Counted from the stretch's first letter, positions 44,695 to 56,110 are shown. The stretch: DNA of 64,000 nt from Hyperoodon ampullatus (GCA_949752795.1 OX457061.1:41634338-41698337); one strand, 5' to 3'. Translations and numbers: made by a program. The notes: generated by a model from the sequence alone, not told the origin.

Positions 44695-44919
44695 CATACA
44701 TGGATGGACACCGATCTAGAAGCCATGGGAAGCCACTCACACCAATTTACATATTTAAAAGACCACTCTGCTTGCTGTATGGAAAATGGGCTGCAAAAAG
44801 AAAGGAGGGGCAATAAGGATGACGGTTGGGAGGCTACTGCCTTGAAGGCAAGAGAAATTGGTGGCTTAAATCAGGAGTGGTAATATTAAAGATGGAGAGA
44901 GTGGATGGGTTAAGAATAG

Positions 44920-45136
44920 GGCTTCCCTGGTGGCGCAGTGGTTGAGAGTCCGCCTGCTGATGCAGGGGACACGGGCTCGTGCCCCGGTCCGGGAAGATCC
45001 CACATGCCGTGGAGCGGCTGGGCCCGTGAGCCATGGCCGCTGAGCCTGCGCGTCCGGAGCCTGTGCTCCACAACGGGAGAGACCACAACAGTGAGAGGCC
45101 CCCGTACCAGGCAAAAAAAAAAAAAAAAAAAAAAAA
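44920..45136 (+). repeat. CHR SINE (tRNA-derived)
   Basis: It has the standard head 'ggcttccctggtggcgcag' and body, then 'ccccgtaccaggc' and an A run (45113-45136). Unlike its sisters the body end has ccaggc where ccgc is usual. A clear TSD is not seen, though the surrounding L2 continues on both sides. It lies 365 bp downstream of the previous SINE in the same orientation. Confidence 0.93.
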
Positions 45137-45260
45137 TACATATAGGAGGCAGAATCAACAGGATGTATTGATGGTTGGAATATAATGGAGTAAGGGCAAG
45201 AGAAAAATCAATATAGTGCCTGAATTTGGAACTTGGGCCACTGGGAAAATCATAATGCTG

Positions 45261-46497
45261 TTAATTGAACTGAGAGAACTGTTTTCAGAGATTTCTGGGA
45301 TTCCATTGTTGCTGTGGGCCTTAGGAAGGTGTTTGTCCAAAGAAATATCTCCCAGCAATAAAGAAATTTTTTGTTGAATGTCTACTAATTCTATTTTTTC
45401 CTACTGCACCACCAGACCAATTGTGAACATTGCTATAATTTGTGTTTGCTGTGTTATTTGAGAATATTTGTTTTTGCTATAGAAAATCAATGGGATGGAT
45501 GGATGAGCTAGCAGCTTATGAGGAATATACGGAATTCATAAGATGTGTTAAATACAGATAAGGTGGTAACCTGGGAGACACGTTATATGTAGACAAAATG
45601 AGAAGAGCGTATGTATACTAAATAAAGATAGAAAGGAAGGAAAGGAGTAACAGACACCAAATATTCATGACATATATGAGGCTTTGAATATTTGCGATGT
45701 ACTAGATATCCATGAGGCACACAGGCACTCAATATTCATGAGGTCTTGCATCAGCCACCTATTAGTGACATTTGTCATGGTCCCACATGTCCTGTCCCCA
45801 AGAAAGATAGATAAAATCCAAAGATGTTTATCAAGCTAACTGACAAGCTATAGCTTGCATCTCTCCAATAGATCAACCGAATATTGTTGGCTCTAGGCCA
45901 CTTCCATTCATTGGGCCCCCTCACTGAACCCATAACTCTGGTCCTCATAACTTGGCTGTCATGGGAAGGCTGATGCAGCAAAGAGGAAGAGAGAGACAGG
46001 ATGTAAAAACATTGCATAACAGAAGATTCTGGTCGTTTCACCCTTACCAAAAGTATGTTAAATTCTTACCCCATCTCTGGCTTCTGGCTATATATTTTAA
46101 ATTGATTTAAAAAATTTTATGATTCAAGGATGTTAATTTGGTCTGTCAGCCTTTTCTTTATGTGATCACCAGAATAGCTGCCTGGTCATCTATTTGAAGA
46201 TCACCACTGCATCCAGGTAATTCCCCATGAGAAGTTACAAACTGTCACATATCAGAGCCCAAGAGAGGAAGAAGATATTGTCCCAGGGATCCAGGGATTA
46301 GCATGGCATGGATATTCTTTTCAGTGTATCAATCTTATTAGTTGGACACCAGTGCTAACTTTAAAACTAAAGATTTCCTATTATTTCTCTCATATTTACC
46401 CAGCAATGCCCTTTTGTGTGAGGCCAGCTAATCTGAAATCAGATGCATATATAATATTCAACTGCATTAATTATCACATAAAACACATCCGTGAATC
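45261..46497. other. No gene recognised
   Basis: AT-rich. The phrase 'aatattcatga' recurs at 45660-45745 in a loose pattern. No named repeat is clear, and the frames on the minus strand (45155-45358, 45775-46050) lack motifs. Confidence 0.35.
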
Positions 46498-46505
46498 ATC
46501 TACAC

Positions 46506-46745
46506 CAGGAGTCCCCAACCCCCAGGCCGCCGACCAGTACCAGTCCACACAGCAGGAGGTGAGTGGCAGGCGAGTGAGCGAAGCTTCATCTGCCGCTCCC
46601 CATCGCTCCCCATTGCTTGCATTATCACCTGAACCATCACTCGCATTACCGCCTGAACTATACTCTCCCCACCCCCACCCCCATCCGTGGAAAAATTGTG
46701 TTCCACGAAACTGGTCCCTGGTGCCAAAAAGGTTGGGGACTGCTG
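46506..46745. mobile_element. MER1-like hAT-Charlie element (non-autonomous)
   Basis: Terminal inverted repeats are near perfect: caggagtccccaacc at the left, and ggttggggactgctg at the right, whose complement reads cagcagtccccaacc. An exact 8-bp TSD atctacac lies at 46498-46505 and 46746-46753, the hAT hallmark. Internal blocks such as 'cacagcaggaggtgagtgg' and 'tggtgccaaaaaggttgg' match the MER1 type I remember. Open frames of 75-144 codons here come from its GC-rich body and are not genes. Confidence 0.9.
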
Positions 46746-46753
46746 ATCTACAC

Positions 46754-48199
46754 AAAGTAGCTACAACTTCAACAGCTCCAATGTGAAGTGTTTAGCACAA
46801 CTGTGACAACTTACAGTAAATGCTGAATTCAAGAAACAAAATCAAACCTAGTTGAAAAATTGAAAAAGGAATGTCCAAGGATGACATGCTCCTTACTAAA
46901 GCCTGAAACCCCAGAAGAGGAGGGTGGCCTGAAGCATTAGGGCTGACCAGAACCAGAACCAGAACCATGGCCAGTCTTCCCTCTCCCTACCACCACCCTT
47001 TAAATTCTTCTTGTGGAATGTATGGATAAAATTTTACGAAGTACAAGATTTAATCTTATTTTACATGCCCACAAAAACCTGTAGAAACTCCAAACCAAAA
47101 TGTGTTCATTACAATAGATAAATATTAGTAAGCTGGTTGGAAAATAGTTCAGCAAAGGAAAGGAATAAGTCAGAGAATGCAAGAAAGAAAAAAGAGAATG
47201 TTATCCTAGAGACAAGAAGCTCTTGGCATTTAAAATAAAATTTTCCATTTGAAATCCTTCTCTCTCACAGTGGTATTTCAGAGCTCTCTAACACTTCTGA
47301 GCAGAACCCAGGTTGGAAGGTGAGGAAAGGGAAAAATTTTCCATTCAAAGTTCCCACCTTTCAAATCTATTTCCATTTCTTCATTTGGCACAGTCAATAT
47401 TGGATCTGCCTCTAGGTTCCATGTCCATCTGGGGGAACCATTTGGCTGAAAGAGGAGGATTAGCAAATGCTTCCCAGATTAGTTGTGTTATATTACATTA
47501 TATAGGGATTTTGTCTACATTTTTCAGAAAAATAAAAAGAGACCAGTAAAATAAATACAAGTACTTATAACAGTGGCCACACTGACTGAAGAATAAGTTT
47601 CTATGTGCTTTTACACATCATCTTATTATTTCGTTCTCACCACAGCTCTGTTTGAAAGATAAAGTGAGATTATATATCTTGTCAGGAGTCATTTCTGAGT
47701 GATGCTTGAACCATGCTTTTATCCTAGAGAAGAGTTCATCTTGCATGCTCATGTCTTTCTCCATGGTCTGCTGAACTTTGTGAGCTAGGTACACTGATGT
47801 CATCTGACACTGTGCAGAGACGGCCAACAGTACACCCACCTTACCCCATTCAGGGACCACAGTGCCACCACGTATGAGTCTCAGCATTGAGAATGAATGA
47901 TGCTACTGTGTGGAGACAACATAGCTGTCCTGGGCTTCAACTGAGAAGGGAGGAAAACAGAGTCTTCTTCTTGAGTGAGACGTTAGGGTCCTGACCATAA
48001 ACTAGGGTGAGTGGTAATGTTAAAGACAGAGAGAAGTGGCCATGTCACATGGCACAGAAAACCTCATTTGGATAAATGATTAATTTCACTCATGAGAGAG
48101 ACGAGAGATTTGGGAGTTTGACACCTGTGCATATTTGGGTGGAATGGGACTCTACAGTGATAAATGAACAATTACCAAACTAGTATTGAAAAATGCAGC
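46754..48199. other. No gene; possible MIR scrap
   Basis: Bases 47600-47680 ('cacatcatcttattatttcg', ttctcaccacagctctg) look like a worn antisense MIR. The frames around 47278-47549 and 47618-47887 carry no motif or splice context. The remainder is unassigned. Confidence 0.37.
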
Positions 48200-48378
48200 C
48201 TTAAATAGATAACTAATGAGAACCTACTGTATAGCACAGGGAACTCTACTCGGTGCTCTGTGGTGACCTAAATGGGAAGGAAATCCAAAAAAGAGAGGAT
48301 ATATGTATACACATGGCTGATTCACTTTGCTGTACAGCAGAAACTGACACAGAAGGGTAAAGCAACTATACTCTAATG
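48200..48378 (+). repeat. L1 3' end
   Basis: The tail is typical of cetartiodactyl L1: 'gagaacctactgtatagcac', 'agggaactctactcggtgct', 'gaggatatatgtatacacat', 'ggctgattcactttgctgta' and 'gcaactatactctaatgaaa'. It runs straight into a purine microsatellite that replaces the normal A tail. Confidence 0.85.
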
Positions 48379-48560
48379 AAAGAAAGAAAGAAAGAAAGAA
48401 AGGAAGGAAGGAAGAGGAAGAAAGAGAGAGAGAAAGAGAGAGAGAGAAAGGAAGGAAGGAAGGAAGGAAAGAAGGAAGGAAGAGAGAGAAAGAAAGAAAG
48501 AAAGAAAGAAAGAATGAATGAATGAAAGAAAGAAAAAGAAAGAAAGAGAGGAAGGAAGAA
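48376..48560 (+). repeat. (GAAA)n/(GGAA)n/(GA)n microsatellite
   Basis: About 185 bases are pure purine: blocks of GAAA, GGAA, GAGA and a short GAAT run. On the other strand it yields spurious frames of serine, phenylalanine and leucine. It starts at the poly(A) of the L1 tail. Confidence 0.95.
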
Positions 48561-49648
48561 AATTGCAGGCTTCTTTAGTAGTTTCTTGTATTGCTGAATT
48601 GGGGTGGGGGAAACCGGTGCTGATGGAAGTATATTTCTCATTCAAATGCATATACCCTCCTCTCTCCTTTTGCAGTTTCTGCACAGTCCCTTGGGAACTG
48701 AACTTGGCACAGTGGCTTGGGCTGCCTGCTCATCCAACACCAAGGGTGCTGTCAGCACTCTGAAGATAGCCTGATAATCATATTTGTTTTGGCCTCTCAG
48801 CCGCAAGGGCAGATAGTCATCATGCTGATTGGAAGAGATGTGTTGTGATGGGGGAAGGGCATGAGCCAGAGATAGCCAGAAAAGAACACTGGGGTGTTTC
48901 TATACAAAATAACTATTTCTAGAAACATTCAAGGAACTACTAGAAACTTTCTAGAGGTCTCTAGAAAGAAATGAGGTGGCACTATGAGGACCAGAAGTCA
49001 TCTCAAATTCACGGTGCAGTATGACTCAAGTTTGGGTGGAGGCCAATAAGAATATGATCTGGTGGGCACAGCCCTGAGGCAGGGTGGCTTCAGATCCCAT
49101 CACCTTGGAAACTTGATCCCATTTGTTTCTGTGGGTTCATCTGGCCAGTTTGGCTTTGGCATCCTACCAGAAACTCCTCTTGTAAGGAGCTACAGGGAAA
49201 CATTTGCAGAGGGCTCACTGTGCTTCTCAGATGACCCTGGAGCTCCTGGATCTGGTTTAGGTCTTTCCTTAGAATTCAGTATCTTCCAACAGAAAGGGTG
49301 GGCTGGTATTGAACAGGGTCACTTCTGGTCTTGGCAGTTTAACTTTTCTGCATTCCCAAGGAGTTCCTCACTGGATGAATTACTTCCTCTTACGTGATAC
49401 AAATCAGAAAATATTTGGTGGGTGCCTATTTGGCACACCATTCTATGGGGGATGGGCACCCGGGGATAAGAATCCTCAAGGATCTCACCACCTAATCATG
49501 AATTTAAAATTAATAGGATTGGGGCTCCCATGCTGATAATCATTCTGTGATATGGGAATGTCTCTGGACAACTTAATAGCACTAATAAATGTGTATTCTG
49601 TAATTTCTACCAATATTTTTGTTTTACAGCTTAGTCCATAAGCTTACA
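48561..49648. other. No gene recognised
   Basis: A 111-codon plus frame (49062-49397) overlaps another at 49309-49536. Neither has a motif that I recognise or flanking splice signals. A 'tctagaaa' repeat occurs around 48918-48970 (several ctagaaac/ctagaaag words). Confidence 0.37.
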
Positions 49649-50105
49649 TGTTTTAGCTTCCTAGAGCCATACCAAATTACCATAAACTGGGTGGCTTAAA
49701 ACAAGAGAAGTGTATTCTCTTACAGTTCTGGAGGCCAGAAGACTGAAATTAAGATGTTAGTAAGACTACACTTCCTCCAGAGCTCAAGGAGAGCTTTTAT
49801 TCCTTGACTTCCAGCTTCTGGAGGTTGCTAGCATTCCTTGGCTTGTGGCTGCATCACTTCAGTCTCTACCTCTTTGGTCACATAGCCTCATCCTCTTCTT
49901 TGGATGTCTCATTCTCTGTGTGTTTGTCTTATGAGGACACGTGATTGCGTTTAGGGCCCACCTGGATAATCACAGACAAGCTTCCCTTATCGTGATCCTT
50001 AACTTACATTGGCAAAAAACTTTTTACAAATAAGGTCCCATTCACAATTTCCAGGAATTAGGATATGGACATAGCTTTTTGGGGGCTACCATCCAGCCTA
50101 CTGCA
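49649..50105 (-). repeat. MLT1 LTR (ERVL-MaLR), antisense
   Basis: Reverse-complement MLT1 blocks: 'tgttttagcttcctagagcc', 'caaattaccataaactgggt', ggcttaaaacaagagaag, 'acagttctggaggccagaag', 'ttagggcccacctggataat' and 'ttcacaatttccaggaatta'. The element has TG..CA ends. No internal retroviral sequence is attached. Confidence 0.88.
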
Positions 50106-50539
50106 CCTTGTATTGTGTAGCTTTCAAAAGATTTCACATGCATCATCTTATTTGATCATCTTAATAAATTTATGATCCTGGAGCTTGAAAACAGTAATCC
50201 AACTTTGATTCCTCCTCCCAACTTTGATTTCAAGATATAATTTTCACAACTATGGACTCTCCAGACTTGTGTTTGTCCTAAGTGGTCAGAGACAGCTCCT
50301 CTCATGCTGACCTTCATCATCTTCTTCTGCTCCAAGTCAGTAAATAAATACTCAAGTTTGTTCCTTCCAATCTCTCTCCTCTTGTTACATGTTTGTGTAA
50401 CTGAGCAGAATGAGACTAGAAGGCAGAAGCCTAGAACACACAATTTAATGTTTACTTCTCACTTTCCACTGTCAAGCAGACTATGAAGTCTTTTTTTGGC
50501 CTCTGACCACTATTTCTTTTCAAGATCTGTTAGTGGATA

Positions 50540-50995
50540 TGTTAGTTTTCTATAGCTGCCATAACAAATGACCACAAATTTAGGGACAACACAGATTTAC
50601 TATTTTACAGTTATGTGGGGCAGAATTCTGACATTATCTCAACAGGGTAAAATTAAGGTTTTGGCAGGCTACTTTCTTTTCTGAGAGCTCTGGCCAGGAT
50701 GGGGGGCAGGGAGCAGAACTCACTTTCTTGCCTTTTCCAGCTTCTAGAGGCTGCCCACAGTCCTTGGCTTGTGGTCCCTCACTCCATCTTCAAAGTCAGC
50801 AATGTGGTATCTCTCAGATCCATCTTCTGTTGTCACATCTCTCTCTCTGACCACAGCTAGGAAATATTCTCATATGATTAAATTGAACTCATCTGGATAA
50901 GCCAGAATAATCTCCCATCTGAAAATGTGAACCCTTAAGCAGAGTCTCAGTCACACCTGCAGAGTCTCTTATGCCATACAAGGTAATATATTCAC
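50540..50995 (-). repeat. MLT1 LTR (ERVL-MaLR), antisense, second copy
   Basis: It starts 'tgttagttttctatagctgc', cataacaaatgaccacaaat, and continues with 'ttttggcaggctactttc', 'ccacagtccttggcttgtgg' and 'ctcatctggataagccagaa'. It is more diverged than the copy 434 bp upstream, with the same orientation. No coding sequence for gag or pol lies between them. Confidence 0.78.
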
Positions 50996-51002
50996 AAGTA
51001 TC

Positions 51003-51395
51003 ATGGTTAATTTTATGTGTCAACTTGATTGTGCTAAGGGAAACCCAGAAAATTGATTAAAAAAACGATTTGTGGATGTGTCCATGAGGTTGTTTCTAGA
51101 AGAGATTGCATTGAATCAGTACAATGAGTAAAGAAGATCACACTCCCCAACGTGGGCGGGCAGCATCCAATCCACTGTGAGCTCATATAGAACAGGAAGG
51201 CAGAGAAGGGGCAAATTCTCTCTTCTTGAGCTGGGGCAGCCGTCTTCTGCCCTTGGACCTTGGGGCTCCTGGTTCTCAGGCCTTCAGACTCGGACTGAAC
51301 TATACCACTGGATTTCCTGTTTCTTCAGCATGCAGATGGCAGATTGTAGGATTTCTCATCTTCTATAATCAATTTTTATAATAAATCTCCTCTTA
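51003..51395 (+). repeat. LTR-like repeat
   Basis: The block 'ggttaattttatgtgtcaac', ttgattgtgctaaggg, 'gtgtccatgaggttgtttct', 'gagtaaagaagatcacactc', 'tgagctggggcagccgtctt', 'ggttctcaggccttcagact' and 'tttataataaatctcctct' is a well-known mammalian interspersed sequence. The late AATAAA suggests an LTR in sense orientation. I do not give a family name. A TAAA/CAAA-rich simple tract follows (51396-51437). Confidence 0.6.
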
Positions 51396-51437
51396 TATAA
51401 ACAAACAAATAAATAGATAAACAAATACATAAATAAA

Positions 51438-53619
51438 AACTCTGGAGAGCCTTGTGATACAACAAGTTCCAGGGATTAGGGTGGGGACATTCACAGTAGA
51501 TGAGCCTCAGGTCAAGCTGATAGAAAGCGGCAATCTCATTTTTCCAGGCATGGATGCAGCAAACACAACTCAGCATAATACATCTACATAAGGTCCTTCA
51601 CCTCTATACAATGGGAAAATGGTCTCAGCTGTGGCTCAGGACTGTGAGGACTGGCATCGGAGAGCCCACGAGAGAAGGGGGGCAAAGCCACCCAGAGCAC
51701 TGACTGTGGCTCATGGCAGTGCTTATTCGTGCCCCTTCCTTTTCCTTCTCTTCCCCCCTCCCCTGAGCTAAAAGATGCTGGAAAACATTTACTTTGAAGG
51801 TTTGTCTTTTTCTCATCATTAAGATAAAACTTGGCATCTCTTATCCTAGCCTGCTATTTATGGATTCCTGCTTATACCCCCAGTCCCCTGCCAGGACTGG
51901 GTTTAGCTGATGAGCCCTCAGGTTCCCTTTTTCCATTTTTCACTCTTTCATCATATTAGCCAACAGTGACTCACTTAAGGGCCATGAAACATTCCTGTAA
52001 GAACAGGCCATTGTGTGTTATCAATGGAGTCTTCAGAAACCTCCTGGTCAAGGCTGCTTTTTTTTTTTTTTTTAAATAGGGAGGAGGGGAGTTTCTGTCT
52101 CAATCAGACAATGAGGACATTATCTTTATCTAAGAGAGAAAGATCACAATAAAATCTGAGACATTGCTTACAGTTTCATCCTCATATCAGCCATATGTTG
52201 GATACTAGTCTTCTAAAGAGCCCCAAACAATGGGAAAAGAAAGGAAAAATAAAGCAAAGAATAAACCCTACTTCCACAAAGTAGTTTTCACTTAAAATTT
52301 GCTTTTTAGCCTGTTTTTCCCTTGGCACACACACCTGCACACATGAATAAGGCAGGTAAGTTCTTGATATAACTAAGTTATCATAATACCTCTCTTCTGA
52401 AATAAATGATAAGTACCTTATATTCAAAAGTTATCCTTTAGATTCACGAACACAGTAAGATTTGTAAAATAGATAAGTGGTTTCAGAAATATTCATGCTA
52501 CTGATCATTTTTAATTGCTAAATTTCTCACTTAATGATATGAGTGAAAAAGTAGATTTCAATATCTCATGAATATCCTCTGGAAAAGTGAGTTTAGTCCA
52601 CAATTGGATAAGTGGAATATATTCCTTTCTTCATTCATCTGAACATTTCCACCAGTTGGAAGAACTGTGCTCAGTGTTGGGGATGAAGTGACGATGAGGC
52701 CCATCCCTGCTTTGAGGATTCCATGGTTTTTGATAACATAATTAATGACCCTCCATTTGGGGCATTCTTACAGCATAACATTGCAAGGGGAAGCCTAAAG
52801 TTTTTGTGAAGGTCTGTAGTGGACTGCTGGTTTGTTTGTTTGTCTGTCCAACACCCCACTCCCTATTCTGGTAACAGCATCTTGATTGTCCTCTAGGGAA
52901 ATGCTCCTTCTTTGCTCTGCATCTGTGTGGTTTGGGGCAGGGCTCTCTACCTAACTCAGGGCCCCAAAGATGGGTGCATGACCCAGGCTTAGCCAGTCAG
53001 AATACCCCATCCCTTCTGGCAACAGTAATGTGTTCAGGAACAAGCACATACCCAATGGATTAAACAGGACAAGAATCACTAACTTTTGTACCAAACATCC
53101 CCAAATCTCAGTGTTTGGTTTCTCTCTCACAAAAAACCCAACGCATATGTTCCTGATCAAGTAGCTCTTCAGGATGGCTTCCTCAGGAAGCCAGGCTCTT
53201 TTCAACAATGGCTGTGTCACAACCTGGGACCTCAGAATCCTCTGGGTCCCTGGAACCACTTGCTGAATCTTCTGTACCAGCCAATCAATGAGTGGAGAGG
53301 GAGGTCATGTGGAGATCATTATGAATGACCCAACCGAGATGCAAAATATAGGTTAGCTGTATGCCCAGGAGGAAAAGGAAATAATTGGGGGACCACATAG
53401 TATTAAATGATTCTGCCACACCCAAGTTAATCAGAGCCAAATTCTGGAATTGTTCTTTCTTGACATTACAAGGAAAGGATTTTGAGGGAGGCATAGGTGG
53501 AAAGGGGAAAGTTTACTAAAATGACAGAATCATGTCTGGACCTTATGGCCACTGCAAGGGAAGAACTCACCTGAAAAAGAAGTTAAGGTGAAAACAAGAG
53601 CTGAGAGATGGAGATGACC
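51438..53619. other. No gene; possible worn repeat
   Basis: A T run lies at 52060-52073. The stretch near 52960-53010 ('gatgggtgcatgacccagg', 'cttagccagtcagaatacc') recalls a common mammalian repeat but is too worn to name. Frames at 52951-53328 and 53285-53494 lie on both strands without motifs. Confidence 0.37.
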
Positions 53620-53970
53620 CAGGGCCTTGACAGGTAAGGCCAGCAACATGCCTAAGGTGCAAATATAAGGAGGCAAAGCCCTGCAAGCAGGCTCTGGCTC
53701 TCAGGGCCCTTTAAGAGTGGAGTCAGCACTTACACAACTCAGTTGCCTCAAAACCTGCACCCTAGACACCCAGCATGCCTCCCTCCAGACCCCACCCTGA
53801 AGTAGATAATTCTTGGCGGTATTATTTGAACCCCTGGATCCATCTAGAACCTGTCCCATACCTTGGAATTTTCAGCCACATAAGCCAATAAACATACTTT
53901 TTACTTAAACCCTTTTAAGTTGGTTTTTGTGTCTTACTACCAACAGGATTCTGATGAATATGCATTCATG
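53620..53970 (+). repeat. Interspersed repeat 3' end, family unresolved
   Basis: The ending 'ttcagccacataagccaata', aacatactttttacttaaac, 'ttttaagttggtttttgtg' and 'ccaacaggattctgatgaat' matches a recurrent mammalian repeat end in which a poly(A)-like signal is followed by a conserved tail. It may be an LTR or L1M end. Confidence 0.4.
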
Positions 53971-53974
53971 TCAA

Positions 53975-54060
53975 AGAGAACCAGTGCAAGGTTTTAAACA
54001 GGAGAGTGGCACAGTCAGCTTTGTGTTTCAAAGAGGCCACTGTAGTTGCACAATCTGTCT
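53975..54060 (-). repeat. L2 LINE scrap
   Basis: 'gcaaggttttaaacaggaga', gtggcacagtcagctttgtg and 'aaagaggccactgtagttgc' correspond to the antisense L2 C-terminal block that is also present at 4.6 and 44.8 kb. Only some 85 bases are left. Confidence 0.5.
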
Positions 54061-55974
54061 GCAACACACGCCAGCCATTCTCTCTGAAAATAGTCAGAGT
54101 TATCTCACCTCTACGTAGATCTTTCTCTATGTGATTAATGTTCATCTTGCCTTCAGAATTCGTATCTGAATGCAAGTGCAAAAGATTTGTCTCAATCAAA
54201 ACAGCCTTTATATTTGATGCTTTCGAGTTTCCTGCATTTAGCTCAAAGTTTTTGAAGCTGGTACTGCAAGCAAGGGTTCTTCTGTACCTTTTCTGGTACC
54301 TCCGGGACCAGTAAAAGTTTCAAATCTTATAGCAGAAAAACATACTGGAATTTTAGCACTGAGTCTTAGGAAAGTGAGGAAGTGAAATGAATGCTTGCCT
54401 TTGGGGATTAAATTTGACGTTGGGAAAGAACCAAAAAGTTTACATACTCTTTGTGCAACACGGCCAGTGTCACTCCCATAGTTGGCCCCAGTGGGGCAGT
54501 GGTGAACATTACCCTAAAGTCCAGAAAGTGGAATAGAATCCACTGTCATCGTAAACTATATCCCTAGACACTGACAGTCACTACCAACATTTCTTTCCCT
54601 TGCTCTCCTTGGTGTTGGAGCGTATGTCAGGAAAGTGCCAGTGTGTACATAAAGGTAACAATGGTAAAAAAAAAAAAAAAAGGTAACAATGACCCCAATG
54701 GACACAAACAGGACAGTGGGCCTTTGACATAACAGTACTGCTGCTCTGGGCAGACAGAGGAGCCAGGTTGGGGGCAGCTAAGGCAGGAGCAAGGAGCAGG
54801 CAGTGGTGTTTCGATGAGTCAGTTTTTATGCAGATCGATTTCTGTTTACTGTATGCCCTAGAACATTGTGGTACATGCTGCCTTCTTATTATCAAATACC
54901 AAAATTTCTTCCTGTCAGTGGTTTCTTAATTTTCAAGAGATAGAAAGCAGACATTTCCCTTGAAGCTGTTTCTACTGATAAGTATCCCAGATCATCTCAG
55001 GAATTCCAATTTATCTTATCTCCCCAGCAATACTGCCAAGGGAAACATCAGACTTCTCATTTAGAGAAGCCAGAAGGTCATTTGAGTTCATATAGGAAAT
55101 GAACAGTATGTATATACTTTTCCATTTCACCATTAATTTTGGTTGCAGACTGTCTTAGAATATTAACAGGTGATTTCTCCTTCGAACTTTTTCTTTGGTC
55201 CCGGTCTCTCCACAGATTTGAGGATGGTATTAGGAGGCTTGGGTCTGCTATCCTAGGGAAAATCCCTTATGTGTTCCCGGTCTGACTTGCCCCAGTAGTA
55301 AAACAGAAATAAAGCCATTTCCTTGTCAGGATCTCTGAAACACATTGCTACATTGCCTTATAGTTTTATTTTAAAATGAATCTTCTTGAATTCACACCCT
55401 TGTATTTTCTACCCTAAAAACTCTTTACAATAGACTTCTCCTTGTCTTAGACTGTTTTATGAAAATTCTAGAATCGAGCCACCATCCCCTTCTAAGAAGA
55501 GCCTTTGTGTTCCGAGAGGTAGATCCAAAAGCTTTTTGCTTTGCATTACTTTTAATCATTATAATTCATCCGGGGATCCCTCGAAACTCTTTAATGAAGA
55601 CATAATGAGCAGTTATATGCTTATGGACAATCAAAACATAATTCTATGCTAAACATATGGATCTGTTGCCATTAATCTAGGTATTTACCTCGGCTTATCT
55701 CATCTTTACCCAAAATACTACTTTGTGCAAATGGAGTCTATCTGTATTCTAGAATCAGAAAGAATTCCTTCTCCTTCACTTAAGGGCTTGGAAGAGGAGA
55801 CAAGCAAGGATAATGAGCCCATTTTGGAAATGCATCAAGTAGTGTTTGGTCATACAAATCGTTAACCATTTACAAGGTGATTTGTCAAAGTGGTGTTTAC
55901 CCCACTTGGAATGGCTTTCCTTTGGATTCTCGAAAGCCCTCTCATCATAAAAGGCAGGATTCCAGGTCCTTGTC
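54061..55974. other. No gene; poly(A)-only insertion scar inside
   Basis: Unassigned sequence apart from the scar at 54651-54691. The 104-codon minus frame (54581-54895) is an artefact that crosses that A run. I see no RNA gene. Confidence 0.37.
54651..54691 (+). repeat. Poly(A) insertion flanked by 13-bp direct repeats
   Basis: The 13-mer aaaggtaacaatg occurs at 54651-54663 and 54679-54691. Between them there is only gt plus about 13 A residues, with further A residues shared with the second repeat. The pattern is a TSD around a tail without a body. Confidence 0.8.
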
Positions 55975-56110
55975 ATTCATTCATTCATACATTCACTTGT
56001 CAAATATTGATTAAGTTGCTAATATGGGCCAGGTGCTGTTCTAGGCACTTGGGATGCACCGTTGAACAAAATCAACCAAATTTTCAGCCCTCATGGTGCT
56101 GACATTCTTC
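55975..56110 (-). repeat. L2 LINE 3' end
   Basis: Reverse-complement L2 tail: cattcattcattcatacatt, 'atatgggccaggtgctgttc', taggcacttgggatgcacc, 'gttgaacaaaatcaaccaaa' and 'ccctcatggtgctgacattc'. Confidence 0.75.

Larger units (their letters stand above)
43390..45260 (-). repeat. L2 LINE, minus strand, interrupted by four elements
   Basis: Pieces of one antisense L2 appear at about 43390-43855 ('gttgagtgcctactagatag', 'gaagtcttctttgtggaag', 'gagttcaaaggccctaagag'), 44700-44919 ('agaccactctgcttgctgta', 'gcaaaaagaaaggaggggca', 'ttgggaggctactgcctt') and 45137-45260 ('ggaggcagaatcaacagga', 'tgcctgaatttggaacttgg'). Their order along L2 is correct, so a single element was split by a MER5, an L1 tail and two CHR SINEs. 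Confidence 0.7.

Noticed and set aside
44340..44813. A 157-codon minus-strand frame, among the longest here
   Set aside because: It crosses a CHR SINE and an old L1 tail. The cysteine- and glycine-rich middle is the SINE.
46352..46786. A 144-codon plus-strand frame
   Set aside because: Its larger part is the MER1-like hAT element with terminal repeats and TSD, which encodes nothing of its own.
48366..48684. Minus-strand frames rich in serine, phenylalanine and leucine
   Set aside because: They are translations of a purine microsatellite.
49649..50995. Two MLT1 LTRs considered as one provirus
   Set aside because: The spacer is 434 bp with no visible gag or pol motif, and the two LTRs are clearly different in sequence.
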